NCBI GenBank assembly: GCA_013368445.1
Contig: JAACJO010000017.1
Location: 124,001-188,000 of the forward strand
Reading direction: 5' to 3'
DNA from: Leucocoprinus leucothites
Taxonomy: Eukaryota > Basidiomycota > Agaricomycetes > Agaricales > Agaricaceae
DNA: 64,000 nt
Shown: positions 35,960-46,919 of the stretch, one piece after another
How positions within the stretch are numbered: the first letter of the stretch is position 1
Layout: each line of letters starts with the position of its first letter
Position numbers and translations under genes: made by a program
Notes under the pieces: model-generated
Seen by the model: the letters and a program-made list of their open reading frames with translations, nothing else
The model's database searches: none
What the model was told of the DNA's origin: nothing

Positions 35960-36679
35960 CTTGTCATCATCAGAGCCAGAAACACCCTCTCTAGTACTTC
36001 AGAGATATGTGGCAAGCTGACAATAATTCTTAATAAGCCTATAAAAGATAAATTATACAATGAGATAATTCAGCAAAAAAAAAGGACTGACTTGTTAATC
36101 TGAGAATTGACATGGCTACTGAGAGTCTTAGGGTTGGTAGAAAACATTTCTGGGAAGAGGGATTTGGCAATGCACTTGTATACCTTCCCCTTTGTCTCTC
36201 CTTTGATTTTCTAAGCAGATAAGAGTAGTATTAGCAAAAATCAACTTATTTCTGCTCAGATAAAGCTTATATCTTCCTTAGACTTCTTTCCAAATAGGAC
36301 TATGTGGTTAGAGTCCTTCTCAACCTCAGTTAAGAGAGCTTTTGAAGGGGCTGGTTTAGTTGACTTCTGAGAGGTCTTGGGCATTTTAACATGAATAAAT
36401 AATAAAAGAATGAATTAAAAGAGTGAACAAAGTGGGCAAGGATATATCTGTGACAGAGAGGACATTGTAAGGGAAGAAATAAGGGTGAACAAGCCCTCAT
36501 TGCATTAATTGAGAGTTGACATGTGGAGAGCACAATTGGTAGAGTTTGGATTTCATGATTGCACATCAACTCAACTACATATAGCACCAACTATATGTAG
36601 TTGTTACAGACCATTTGAATGTGACTAATTCTAAGTGTGAATTGTGAGCTGTTCTTGAGTATTAGCTCATAACAGCTAG

Positions 36680-37474
36680 TGAATCATTATTCAATGGTTT
36701 TCTTAATTATTAACTCAAGAATTTATATGAGCTATTTTGATAATACATATCTAGGAAAACAATTTATTTATTCAAGTAAAAATACAGAATACAGCCAAAA
36801 TAATATAATAATATAATAGCTACTATATATAATGGTGTATGAATGACAACTATATAATAGTATACAGATAACTTATAATTAACTGTAGTTCTGGAGAGTG
36901 CATGTTAGCCACAGTTTGACCATGTGATAATAAAACACATATATGACTATCTTGGACCCAATATATAAGCACAATTAGGACAATATATTCAAAGTATGAA
37001 TAAATAAGAGAAACAAAATACCTGTATAGTGATATAGAAAATAAGGTAATTAGATCAAATGTGTTAGATATGAGAGAGAGAGAGAGAGAGAGGAATACCA
37101 AAATATTATTCACCCAGACTATAATGTACCTATAGAAAAACATAGTATGGTTAGCTTTGTAAAGTCTGAAAAGATGTACTCACTGATCTTAAATTATATT
37201 CATAAGACATCTGCTCTCAAGAAAAACAGTAGTTAATGCCACATATATGTATGTGCTCAGAGTGACATACCTTTAAGAGAACAAGATGATAGAAGTACCA
37301 ATAACATGTAAAAAATCAGAAAAACTTTTTATCAAGAGTAATAATATGTATCTGCACTATCAAAATAAAAGAGGAGGAACCTGACCAACCTAGGAAGTTA
37401 AAACTCAAGAAAAGAAACATTAGTGTTCAACACTGTTACTCTTACAAACATGCACAAGTGAGCCTCTTTTTATT
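36680..37474. other. AT-rich sequence between the two transposon stacks
   Basis: No gene is visible. An (AG)n microsatellite of about ten units lies at 37073-37092. Confidence 0.6.
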
Positions 37475-39452
37475 TCTCATATTAGGGACTATCACAGATA
37501 TGTGACTTCTAGATAATAGCTGGTATCTGTCTATGCCACACAGATTGGATTGGATTAGATCTGGATGGGGCTTAGATCTGGATAAATTTAGATATCTGTA
37601 CTTAATTTAGAAATAAATCAAATATAAGTGGAATATTTAAACTTTCTGTCACATAATAACAACAACCCTGAGACTTGAGCTTCTGAACACTTTCCCCACC
37701 CATGTCCCTGTCTGCCAAGCACTAGGTTAATTTCCCCTCCCAAACATGCCTCCAAAAGCTACCAGGGCCACAAAATCAGTTGATAAACTATCAAAAATTC
37801 CTATATCTACTAGTATTACTCAGAAATCTGGGAAATCTACTACTCAGGGCTCTACTCCTAGCAGTAATACATCCACCCCTCATCCCTCTGTTTCTGTAAC
37901 TCCTGAGATGTCCTCTGCTTCTGAAGATGATATCTCTGCTGTACAGTTCCCAGTTAAGCCTCACGAGAGTAAAACTACTCAGGATATCTGAAAGAAGTCT
38001 GACTTTGAAGTTTAGGACCTTGATAATGCAGATATTGTTAGTGAGCATAAATATAATGATATATCCAGTATATAATTCATGTAAGAGTTAGATGCTGCCT
38101 TCTCACATCTCAAATCCCCTGTATATGCTCATTTTAATATTGAAGTTGAGCATATTGTTGATGAAGACAGTGAACTAAAGGAAATCATATTTTGCTTTAT
38201 ATACAAGATAGATCCTGAAGGCCATCCAGTTTTTGGAGTTAGCAGATATTTCAAGATAAGTATAATTTGTTTAATATATTATTATTATAGTTACTGACTC
38301 TAATATTTAGGAGTTAAATCAGTTGCTTCATATTATGCTTGATGGATAGACTGCTCCCATTATTGCTTCCTATCTGGGCCTTGGTGTTATTTGGTATGAT
38401 AGAGATGAGATACATTGTGCTATATTAGAATTTATATAGTGAGTATATTGTAATTTAATTAAAAATCCCCACTAATATATAAAAGTTTAAAACAATTCTA
38501 TTTAGGCAATTATCTTGCAAATGAAGTTGCTGCTTGTCTTAACCACTTTAGTATCAGTCATCTTGTATGTTCTTGCTTGATTTATTTTTAAATGTTACTT
38601 AAAATTTTATATATAACTATTTTCAGTCACAATGGATAATATAGCAAACTGTGACAAACTTGCAATCAGACTCCCAAGCTATATTGAGACATTTTGAGGG
38701 CCTATAATGCACATTCAATGTATTGCCCATATATTAAATCTTGTTCCAAAGGTAAAATAAAATATAATATATAGTTATTTACTAATATATTTTATTAGGC
38801 TTTTATGTTATTTTTCTTCAAGAAATCTCCAAAGAAAACTAATGCTACATTAATAGATGGTGCACTTATTGTAGAGCAGGATGAGAATGAGACCAATGCA
38901 GCAGTTATTGAGGAGATAGATGAGGATGATGATGTTGCTGTTGACAATGATAGTCATGGTACATTTAATCATGCAGTTGCTCACTCACTTCATAAACAGG
39001 CTATTGTGTTGATGTGAAACAAGAACATTACTGTATCATCAAGAGAGATGCAGACAGCACTTCAGATAATGCCTTAAGTATATACCAATCTTTTTATATA
39101 TAATACAGTGGCTTAAAAAACTGTCCCAATGTTTTCGCATTTTGGACATATTTGCTAATACCAGGGCAGATATATGGCCTAGCATCCTGAGAATATTCAC
39201 ACAGGTACCTTGACATATTGGAAGCATATATTCCCATGATTACATGATCCTGTACATCGATTAATTATTAATGAAATATCAAAAATATCTACTCATTGGG
39301 ACAGTCTTTTGACCCCCTGTCAGCCTCCCAGTATCTACCTTGTAACATGCCAGGAGAGTATCAGGGCAGACATGGGAGTGATAAACAAGATCATGTGACC
39401 TTGGTTGACATATTGACATGGTTACAACTGTCTTTCTTCCTGCCACTACATC

Positions 39453-40882
39453 ATGAAAGCTATCTCCTCTACCCAATACTCTCAAGTCACTTCTCTTCTC
39501 AAAGATGGCTATTCCTTGCACCAGATTGAACATAAAACTGGTCTAGGCAAGTATATCAAGAAAGAAGTTGATGGAGACAAGGAAAACAACAAGGGAGGAT
39601 GTCCTTCCAAGCTTTCTCCTCATGATAAAAAAGCAATAATTCACCAAATAACCTCTGGAAAGCTAGACAATGCTGTCCAGGCTAGGGACTATCATGGATG
39701 ACTACCGGATTTGGGAACTCAGTTTCTCACAAGTGCTGCTGAGGGTTAGATTTAGCCACAGCCGGGAATTTTCAACCTGGAAATAGTAGACAGGATCCTA
39801 GGCTTACAGAAAACGTAGTGTTCGTGTTGATTGAGTGGAAAGTTTTGAGCCAGGACTCAAAACAAAAAAACGGATGGCTTTCCATCCGGATGGATACATC
39901 CAAATCTCATCCGTTCAACTTCGTCTCTGTTTCTCATTATATTTTTGGCTTCCTTGCATTGGATTTTGCTTTATCATCTAGCTTAGGGTCTCATCTATCC
40001 TTCCCATGTGGAAAGTATCTTGTTAATGGTAAATCCAAGTCCTAGCAGCATTTGTGAGAAAACAAGTCCTAAATCCAGTAACCATCCATGACAGTCCCTA
40101 GTCCAGGCTACAAATTTCATTAACTCTACTCTGTCTGACCCTGTCACATCCCAAACTGTCAGAAATACCCTTCAGGATAATAGATTTCACTCTGTAACCA
40201 AGATCAAACAACCTATACTCAAAAAGCAATATTGTGAGGAACACCTTGACTTTGCACATGAACATAGGAATTGGTCAGTGGAGGACTGGAAGAGGTGTTG
40301 TGGACAGATGAAACAAAGATCAACAGGATTGGGTCAGATGGAAAGGTGTATACCTGGAAGGAGAGGAGGAACCACTGTCAGATAGGACCACTCTCCCTAC
40401 TATCAAACATGGAGGAGGTGGTAACATGATGGTGTGGGGGTGTATGGGGTGGAATGTGGTAGGAAAGCTGATAGAGGTTCAAGGGAATATGGATACAGTG
40501 CAATACTGCGAGATTTTGGACAATGGGGTGGTGGAAGCTTTGAAAAGTTGGAGATGGAGGAGGAGGAGAGGATATTCCAGCAGGATAATGACCTAAAACA
40601 CACCTCAAAACTGGGACAACAATAGTTTGTAGACAACAACATTCAAGTTCTATCATGGCCTGCACAATCCCCTGACCTAAATCCCATTGAACACCTCTGG
40701 ACCTACTGAAGGACCAGCTGAAGGCATATGAAAGACCACCTAAGGGAGTATTTGAATAGTGGGAGAGGCTAGTAGAGGAGTGGAATAAGATTCCAGCAGA
40801 AAGGTGCCAAAGGCTGATAGAAAGCATGCCCAGAAGGATTAAGGCAGTTATCAGGGCAAGAGGAGGTCATACAAAGTATTGA
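39453..40882 (+). pseudogene. Tc1-type transposase, interrupted by a MITE
   Basis: Start MKAISSTQYSQVTSLLKDGY gives the helix-turn-helix half (GCPSKLSPHDKKAIIHQI), cut at LDNAVQA by the MITE. After it come SDPVTSQTVRNTL, HLDFAHEHRNWSVEDW, the first catalytic Asp in WTDETKINRIGSDGK (about 40300), FQQDNDLKHTSKLGQQ (40573-40622), SPDLNPIEHLW (about 40670-40705) and the end RARGGHTKY. The triad positions D, D, E are still present in these motifs, but frame changes (near 40560) and stops break the reading frame. Confidence 0.85.
39683..40100. mobile_element. hAT-type MITE, 418 bp
   Basis: Terminal inverted repeats TAGGGACTATCATGGATG and CATCCATGACAGTCCCTA, with GTCCAGGC duplicated at 39675-39682 and 40101-40108 (8 bp, as for hAT). 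The ends match those of hAT copies 1 and 2, so the autonomous partner is probably that family. It contains no transposase and keeps several CpG sites, so it looks younger than its host. Confidence 0.9.
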
Positions 40883-41390
40883 GTAGGTAGATAACAGGGG
40901 GCCAAAAAACTGTCCTAATGAGTAGATATTTTCGATAATTCATTAATAATTAATTGATGTACAAGGTCATGTGATCATGGGAATATATGCTCCCAATATG
41001 TCAAGGTACCTGTGGGAATATTTTCAGGATGCTAGGCCATATATCTGCTCTGGTATTAGCAAATATGTCCAAAATGCAAAAACATTGGGACAGTTTTTTG
41101 AGCCACTGTATGACTCAAATAAAATACAGATGTCTGGGCTTACTTGCTGGATTCATGATTCTCCAACTCTTTCTGAATGTTTTGAGGACTTAATCCTCAA
41201 TCATCCTGACCACAGTGGTCAGAAATACACTCTTCCTTGTTGGGTTGCTACCTGTTGGAATTCTGATTTTGCCTATATCAAGGCACAAATTGAGTTCTAA
41301 GATGAGGTTGAGATGATTACATGTTCATCTGCTGACAAACTTGGTTGATATCAACTGAGTGATGACCACTGCAAAGGGCCTCAGTTATTA

Positions 41391-44300
41391 TATTCACTGG
41401 TTATTACACTTTGACTTGCTTAATATTGTTACAAGGGCTGTGATTAGACAATATATTCAACTGTGCAGATACAAAAATACACCAAGAGGCAGAAGGGAAA
41501 TGTAAATGTGACTTGTAACTTTTGAAGGGTGGATATAGGTTATATGAATACATATATGTGGTATACCCTCTAACAAATCAGTGAATCATTGAAATCATGG
41601 TGGAGGTAAAGAAAGCAATGCATACAAGTAAATGACTTAGTGTGGAAATTAGAGAGACTTCATTCCTATCAGTTCCTAAGTCAAGCTTGATCTTCAGTAT
41701 AAGAGTACTGAAAGAGACTCACTATAATTATGAGCAACATAATGAATGCATTGATACATAGGTGACTGGGATCAAGATCCCCCAAACCTTTTGAGCTAGT
41801 TATCTCACATATAAGTGTATATAGAATCCTATAGTTAAGACCTGAAGGATGGGACATGACTGTGAATAAACTAAATGCCAAGAATGCTACAAATGGTATA
41901 TGGGAATGCTAGAGCACTGAATGTGAAAGCTAACTGACATTGGAAATACCAAAGCTCAGAGTAGTGTTGTTATTAGCATAGTTTGGTCAGATTTGGCTTA
42001 GCTCTACTAGCTCCAGTAAGCCAGAGCCAAGCCATCAAGAGTGGAACCAGGGCTGAGCTGCTAGGGCTGTGGCACTAGGTTTTGTTTATTGTATGCACTA
42101 GCATTAGTAATTAAAATAAATGTCAATAGCTAAGATTAATTCTGCTAGTGCTGGTGTATCACATTTTCCCTTGTCTTATCAGCAATATATCTCTTGGACC
42201 CCATAGAATCACTCAGAAACAATCTGTTAGTATTATAGCACCCTTATATCTTGTAGACTATCACTATTTGTTAGTTATGCATGTGTCACATGTGAAAAAA
42301 GCGATTTTGTTGATCCAGTTATATAGCTCATACAAATAGATTAGTAATTAGGTGGTCCTACCTTATAGTAAGGCCCTGTTTGGCAATAAGAAACCAGCTG
42401 CTCATAAGCCTTAATATAGTATACAGATTTTGATGAGTGATGCCAGGTGATGTTCACCCATGTGACAATATATGACCATCATTTCTCAACATTTCTGGCC
42501 CCACCCCAGGAGTTCCCAGGAGGCTTTAGTATGTTTATTTTTCTTGACAAACATACTAGTTGGCATGAATCTTTGCAGTATTGACACAGAATAAGCTACA
42601 TACTATAGTGGTAAAGTGTCATAGAAGCTGTATCCAACAGCCTTCCCTTTCTTGCCCACCACTGGTAGCTCATCTAGGCCAGGAGCAGGGGGTGTTGACA
42701 ATGAGGGCTAAGGGTTTGAACACCTCAACTCATGAGAAGTATTGGACAGTGAAATATGTCAGAGTTTCTCTAGCTGTAACAACTGATCAATGTTATCAAC
42801 CAGTGGGCTGCCAACAAGCACAGGTCTATATTTGATTCTAATACATTGATGTACTTGTATAAAATGGAAGTCACAATCTATTCTGGAAAGTCACACATAC
42901 TAAGAAACTGGGGCTAAGAAACTGGTTTCTTGCTGGTTTCTCATTACTGAACAGGGCCTAATGTCCAGTAGGAGTAACAAAACTCAGAAATAATAGTTTG
43001 TTGACTTTCTGAGCATCCAAGTTCAAAAACCTATTCAAATCTAGCATGAGAGGATGGGAAAGGTCATTGACTCATGTAGTTAGATCATAAGCTAAAAATG
43101 CTATTTTTTTATTGATATCCAGGCCCTTGCCTTCTCCTATCTCCTGTTGCTATTATAAATAGTATGACTATGTTAACCTCATTTGTGTCACTCTAAAGAT
43201 ACTTATTTGGAGTACTCAATACTCATCATTAGCAGTACAAGAGTGTGCCAGGTCCCCAACTCTGCCAGCCCTAAAATAATGATATCTATGATATTTAATA
43301 GATACAGCTTAATCAACTTGGTATAACAGCAATTCTGGACAAAAATATTCACTTCGTGCCTTTTCACTGGTACTTGACAACTACTGATCCCAAAAAAAAT
43401 AAATAGATAAAACTCTGGTTTACATGGGGGTCATCTGAGTTTGAATTTTTAAGTCTCATGAATATCAAGAACAGCAAGATGACCCTAAATTTGATAAGTT
43501 GCATCTTTCAAAAAGTCAAGTGACTTTAGGCTTCCTGGTCACAGTGTATACTTGTTTCAGCATCCTACCACCAAGGATTATGATACAAAGGCATACTATC
43601 ATGACTTAGGGCATATTACAGTTCCTGAGAGCACACTTTTTACCTTGAAATATGTAACTACTGGTGCTAGTAGGAGAATTTGTCTAGGCCATCCACTGAT
43701 CATGCTCCAACTATGACTAAAATCACAATTACTGGTGTCAAGGTCAGTCAATTTAACGAGAGTAGATTACAGAATATATGAGTGATAGTTAGAACAAATG
43801 TGAGAACATCATTCTGACTGTCAATACAATTGCTGTGCTACACCCCCAAGCATAGAACCCAATACCTACAAAATAATTCCCCTCAACCAAGAACAATTCC
43901 AGTGTATTAAGCTCATAGATTGAGCCATCTGCATAGTATTCCTAAGCTTGCCTAGTTAATAGTTAAAACATCCAGCACTGGCTAATTGCCTATTAGCTGA
44001 AGACTGGTACTCAGCTACAGTGCATGATGGTAAGGGTAGAGAAATAGTATCATTGCATATTCTTGATTCATGGTTAAAATGTCAATACTTACATGACTTG
44101 AGATTGCTCCAAGTATTGAATCTTAACATGATTTTTTGGCCCATGACTTTGTCCTGAAAGCCATGGCTGCCTAGCATCTAACAATCAGGTGTTTGGCTCT
44201 CATCAGATTGACACCAATAGGCACTAGAAGGATGCATTAGTAAGAGAATGGTTCTAAGGAGCATAGATACCCCCTGAGGTTTACATACATTGTGGGAATT

Positions 44301-44700
44301 GGACCAAATTGGACCAGACAGCAGCTTCAGAATAGTCTGGTAGATAGCTGCTGCACATTGCCTTTAGTATATTGCTCAAGCTGTTGAATCTTCCCTCACT
44401 TGAGTGTTAGTCTAGTTTCTGGGAGCTCTTGTGGCATAAGCCTAATGTTCTCGACACCAAACCAACATTTTATTTTATTTTTGTGAGGTCTTAGCCACCA
44501 AGTACCAGCGGAAAGGTGTGGTGGGAAATGTGAACTGATGCAAATATATTTTGTACAGAAATTCCATTATAATAGCAAGAATCATTTGCAATTGCAAGCT
44601 CTGAAATTAGCTGCTACTTCAATTACAGCAGGAGGTGCAGGAGCTCCTTAATTTGGCATGATGACACAAAACTGACATGTCAGCATGCAGGTTTTTTACC
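41391..44700. other. AT-rich, CpG-poor relic sequence
   Basis: No gene or intact element apart from the MITE-like unit at 42371-42959. Short ORFs occur but none shows a motif. The composition returns to CpG-containing, gene-like DNA at about 44690-44830. Confidence 0.5.
42371..42959. mobile_element. MITE-like element of about 590 bp
   Basis: Inverted ends AGGCCCTGTTTGGCAATAAG at 42371 and the complement of AGGCCCTGTTCAGTAATGAG ending at 42959, both followed inward by AAACCAGC. No coding sequence is present. The flanking duplication is not clear. Confidence 0.65.
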
Positions 44701-45202
44701 GGATGCCTGAAGACATTTGGAGCTGACAGAACCCTCCTCTTGCTTCGCAGAGTCAGGGAAGTACCCTCAATGGCTTGCAATTCGGATTTTTAATTTTCTA
44801 CTGCCTAATTAGGTATACATGTGGGCGGCTCCCATCAAAGCCATTTACCAAAACTGCTAGAGCCACGCGCCGAAACCAGGGTTCGGCAGCAGCTCTTATT
44901 CGGTTCGGCCCCATTGGTTCTGGCTCCAGCAGCCGGACCGTGGCAACACTAAATCATCAAGAAACGCCGAGCCCGCAAATCTCTCTCAAGATCCACAGAA
45001 ACGAGATGCAAGGGCGGATATCACTGTATCATTTCAGCGTTCATATTAAGTATTCATACACATCGGATTCCACTACTATCGTAGCGTCCGCGAGACCTGC
45101 TATAGTATCATACCCTACAGCCATAAGCTACAGAAACTATCATACACAAGGAATATCCGAGTTCATGAGCAAAACATCGACCTCCTTCCCTTAATCTTAA
45201 GC

Positions 45203-46756
45203 TCAAATCGTAGCAGTCAACGCGACCAAGTCCGAACCAGTCAACCCAGTGAAGAGCGTTGTAGTTGCAGAAGTCGTCGGGGTCGGTGTAGCGGTCAACG
45301 GTGAAGTCGTGGAAGTCCGGTCGGAAGGCCTCGTGGTAGGCGTTCCGGGCGAGGAAGGATAGGTGAAGCCAAAGATATTGATACTGGAAGAGGTTGTCGC
45401 GACAGATGTTGGAGACGACGGAGCTGGGGAGCTAGAAACATTTGCTGCGCTGCTAGATGCCGATGTCGATCCATTAGCAGTGGCAGAGGGAGAAACAATG
45501 CTGCTAGTACTGGAAATAGTGGAGCTCGCGGAAGAGACGATTGGACTACTGGTAATGGATGGTTGTGCTGGGGTAAGAGTGGTGGTGCCTAAACTAGTAG
45601 CGGCGATCCCTGGATGCGAGAAAACTGACGATACAGTAGGTGCAGCTGTACTGGAGGGGGAGGTGGAACCCGAGCCGAGGGTGACAGTCGAGATGGAAGT
45701 TGAGATGACGGTAACAGTGACAGTAGCACCTCCAGCAGCTGGTGCGCTCGTAGGCGTAACGGTCGGCTCACTGAGTTGAGAGACGAGAGTACTAGGTGCA
45801 TTCAAAGTCTCTACGGAAACAGTGGCGGTAGAAGTGCCGGATACAATGGTGGGGGTTGAAGGGGTGGACACAGTGGGATCGACTGTGGGAGTGGCGATGG
45901 TAGTGGACGAAATGGACGATGTTGGTACGTCCAAAGTGGCGGGCACGATTTCATATTGACGGCGGCCGTACTGGGGACTGCTCGTCGGAGTAATGGAAGG
46001 CGGAACAGCCTGGGCACCTGTTGCAGAGGCTGCAGAGGTAGCCAATGCTGAGGTGGAGATGGGCGTAACTGCAGCTGAGGCCGAGGTTGAGGATATAGGT
46101 GCAAGTGTGCTTTCCAAGTCATCTTCACATCCATCCGGATCCTCTGCGGTGGTGGCCGAAGGGCCGTTCTCTTCCCCGTCATCACATTCATCCTCGGCTG
46201 AATCGACGGCACCTCCAGAAGCATCGTCTTCGCATTCATCATCGTCGGACTCAGATGAAGGGGTGGTGCTAGAAGTGGGGGCAGGCGCCGCAGAGTCCGA
46301 AGTAGTGGGAGCAGCCACTGCAGCGTTAGGGCCATTTATGGCGTTGGAGATACGAGCAGCAGTATCTTCTTCTTTGTCACAGGTAAGACTAACACCTGGC
46401 GAGTTCACGAGGGGGAGAGCGGAACATTTGAGACCAGGGGCGCATTGCTGGATTTGCCATTTCCCTTCAATACATTGGGCGAATCCACCCTCGATACAAG
46501 CAGTACTACCAGCTGTAAGGTTTTTTGTTCAGAAAATTACGACAAAGGGGAGAAACGAAGGGGACTCACTTTGGCAAGAGTCTGTTGCTTTCATAGAAGC
46601 GAATTGTTCATTCTGCTTTTGAGCATCAAGCCCGTTTTGCTTCACAAAGCCGGCACCGAGAGCATCGCGCCCTGAAAAGTGTGGAAAAAGAGGCGCAGAG
46701 CTGACTGGAGAAAGGACGGCAAGTAGAGGAAGTAGCACGAGAGCGGTTTTATGCAT
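45203..46756 (-). CDS. Secreted CBM19 chitin-binding, Ser/Thr-rich protein
   Basis: Exons 46756-46570 and 46512-45203 (57 bp intron) total 1497 nt, 498 residues. Residues 1-20 (MHKTALVLLPLLAVLSPVSS) are a signal peptide. Six cysteines (61, 68, 76, 86, 92, 107) with the pattern AC..GGFAQC..GKW....C..GL.C.ALPLVNSPG.S..C match carbohydrate-binding module 19, which binds chitin. From about residue 110 the protein is acidic with a few Cys, then a Ser/Thr/Pro-rich tail of some 350 residues, likely heavily O-glycosylated. The C-terminus is mildly hydrophobic but not a clear GPI signal. No catalytic domain is present. It lies divergently from the GH18 chitinase at 49296. A wall-associated or chitin-tethering role is inferred. 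Confidence 0.85.
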
Positions 46757-46910
46757 CTCTCTGAAAGAATGAATTATAAAGAAAGTGACTTAAAAGGAGC
46801 CGTGAATTGTGAGCTCGTCTAGATACCTGGCCTGCAGGAGGAAAGAGGAAGAAGAGAAGAAGCAAACAGCAGCAGCGAGAGGAGTGGAGTTTTGGCAGTC
46901 ATGGTAGCGT

Positions 46911-46917
46911 TTATATA
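46911..46917 (-). promoter_or_regulatory. Possible TATA box of the CBM19 gene
   Basis: TATATAA on the minus strand, about 155 bp upstream of the ATG at 46756. Confidence 0.4.
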
Positions 46918-46919
46918 TC

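Larger units (their letters stand above)
28082..36384 (-). pseudogene. Second gene of the Harbinger element, split by the chromovirus (tentative)
   Basis: On the minus strand it starts MPKTSQKSTKPAPSKALLTE (36384) and runs to about 35965. It resumes beyond the chromovirus at 28906 and ends in a Ser/Thr/Pro-rich stretch (28366-28614) followed by a charged, probably helical C-terminus (EQFTAAGSALLEFKQGIWN) near 28100-28200. Harbinger elements normally carry a Myb/SANT-like DNA-binding protein gene opposite the nuclease gene, and position and strand fit. I do not see an unmistakable Myb domain, so the identity is inferred from context. Several stops are present. Confidence 0.45.
24233..36626. 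mobile_element. PIF/Harbinger-type DNA transposon, inflated by nested insertions
   Basis: The inverted ends are about 100 bp long: AGTCACATTTAAATAGTCTG at 24233 and the complement of AGTCACATTCAAATGGTCTG ending at 36626. They continue with shared TAGTTGGTGCTA and TCATGAAAT blocks. AAT lies directly outside both ends (24230-24232 and 36627-36629), a 3 bp target duplication. It contains a DDE nuclease gene on + and a second gene on -, the usual two-gene plan of the superfamily. Removing the nested Tc1 element and chromovirus leaves about 3.8 kb. It interrupts the old solo LTR. Confidence 0.85.
20048..36674 (-). repeat. Old solo LTR split into three pieces by later insertions
   Basis: The pieces 20048-20128, 23810-24232 and 36630-36674 join to about 549 bp and match, in reverse orientation, the 559 bp solo LTR at 35296-35854. 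Its ends are TGTTAAGC and CATAACA, and GCTAG flanks both ends (20043-20047 and 36675-36679) as a 5 bp target duplication. Differences from the younger copy are mostly C to T or G to A, especially at CpG (for example TTAAGCGCGCAAACGC is here TTAAGCATACAAATGC). No internal retrotransposon region remains, so it is a solo LTR. A hAT and a Harbinger element were inserted into it. Confidence 0.88.
39106..41108 (+). mobile_element. Tc1/mariner element 2 with 215 bp inverted repeats
   Basis: A 2003 bp element flanked by TA (39104-39105 and 41109-41110), inserted in an intron of the hAT copy 2 transposase. The inverted repeats run 39106-39320 and 40894-41108, both starting CAGTGGCT(T/C)AAAAAACTGT and ending at ACAGGGGG/CCCCCTGT, unusually long for Tc1. 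A transposase gene lies between, itself interrupted by a MITE at 39683-40100. Confidence 0.92.
37746..41375 (+). pseudogene. hAT transposase, copy 2, decayed and truncated
   Basis: It starts MPPKATRATKSVDKLSKIP, parallel to copy 1. It shows TMDNIANCDKLAIRLPSYIE and the CIAHILNLVPKAF-type block (38635-38810) and an acidic segment ending AHSLHKQAIVLM. Beyond the nested Tc1 it shows ILNHPDHSGQKYTLPCWVAT (41190-41255). Stops (TGA, TAG) are frequent and the C-terminal dimerisation region is absent. Confidence 0.8.
37483..41390 (+). mobile_element. hAT DNA transposon (copy 2), 3' truncated
   Basis: The left end TAGGGACTATCACAGATATG at 37483 resembles the hAT copy 1 ends, and subterminal GATCTGGAT repeats follow. 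Homology to copy 1 continues to about 41375 (CSSADKLG, YQLSDDHCK) and then stops. The rest of the transposase, the right terminal repeat and so the target duplication are missing. It contains the nested Tc1 element 2. Confidence 0.82.

Noticed and set aside
37073..37092. AG dinucleotide run as a regulatory GAGA site
   Set aside because: It lies in decayed repeat DNA with no gene nearby; treated as a simple microsatellite.
44775..45194. 139-codon + strand ORF at the island edge
   Set aside because: No motif, no promoter or splice evidence, and it ends next to the 3' end of the CBM19 gene; likely chance.
45993..46622. 209-codon + strand ORF
   Set aside because: Antisense shadow of the Ser/Thr/acidic repeat region of the CBM19 protein.
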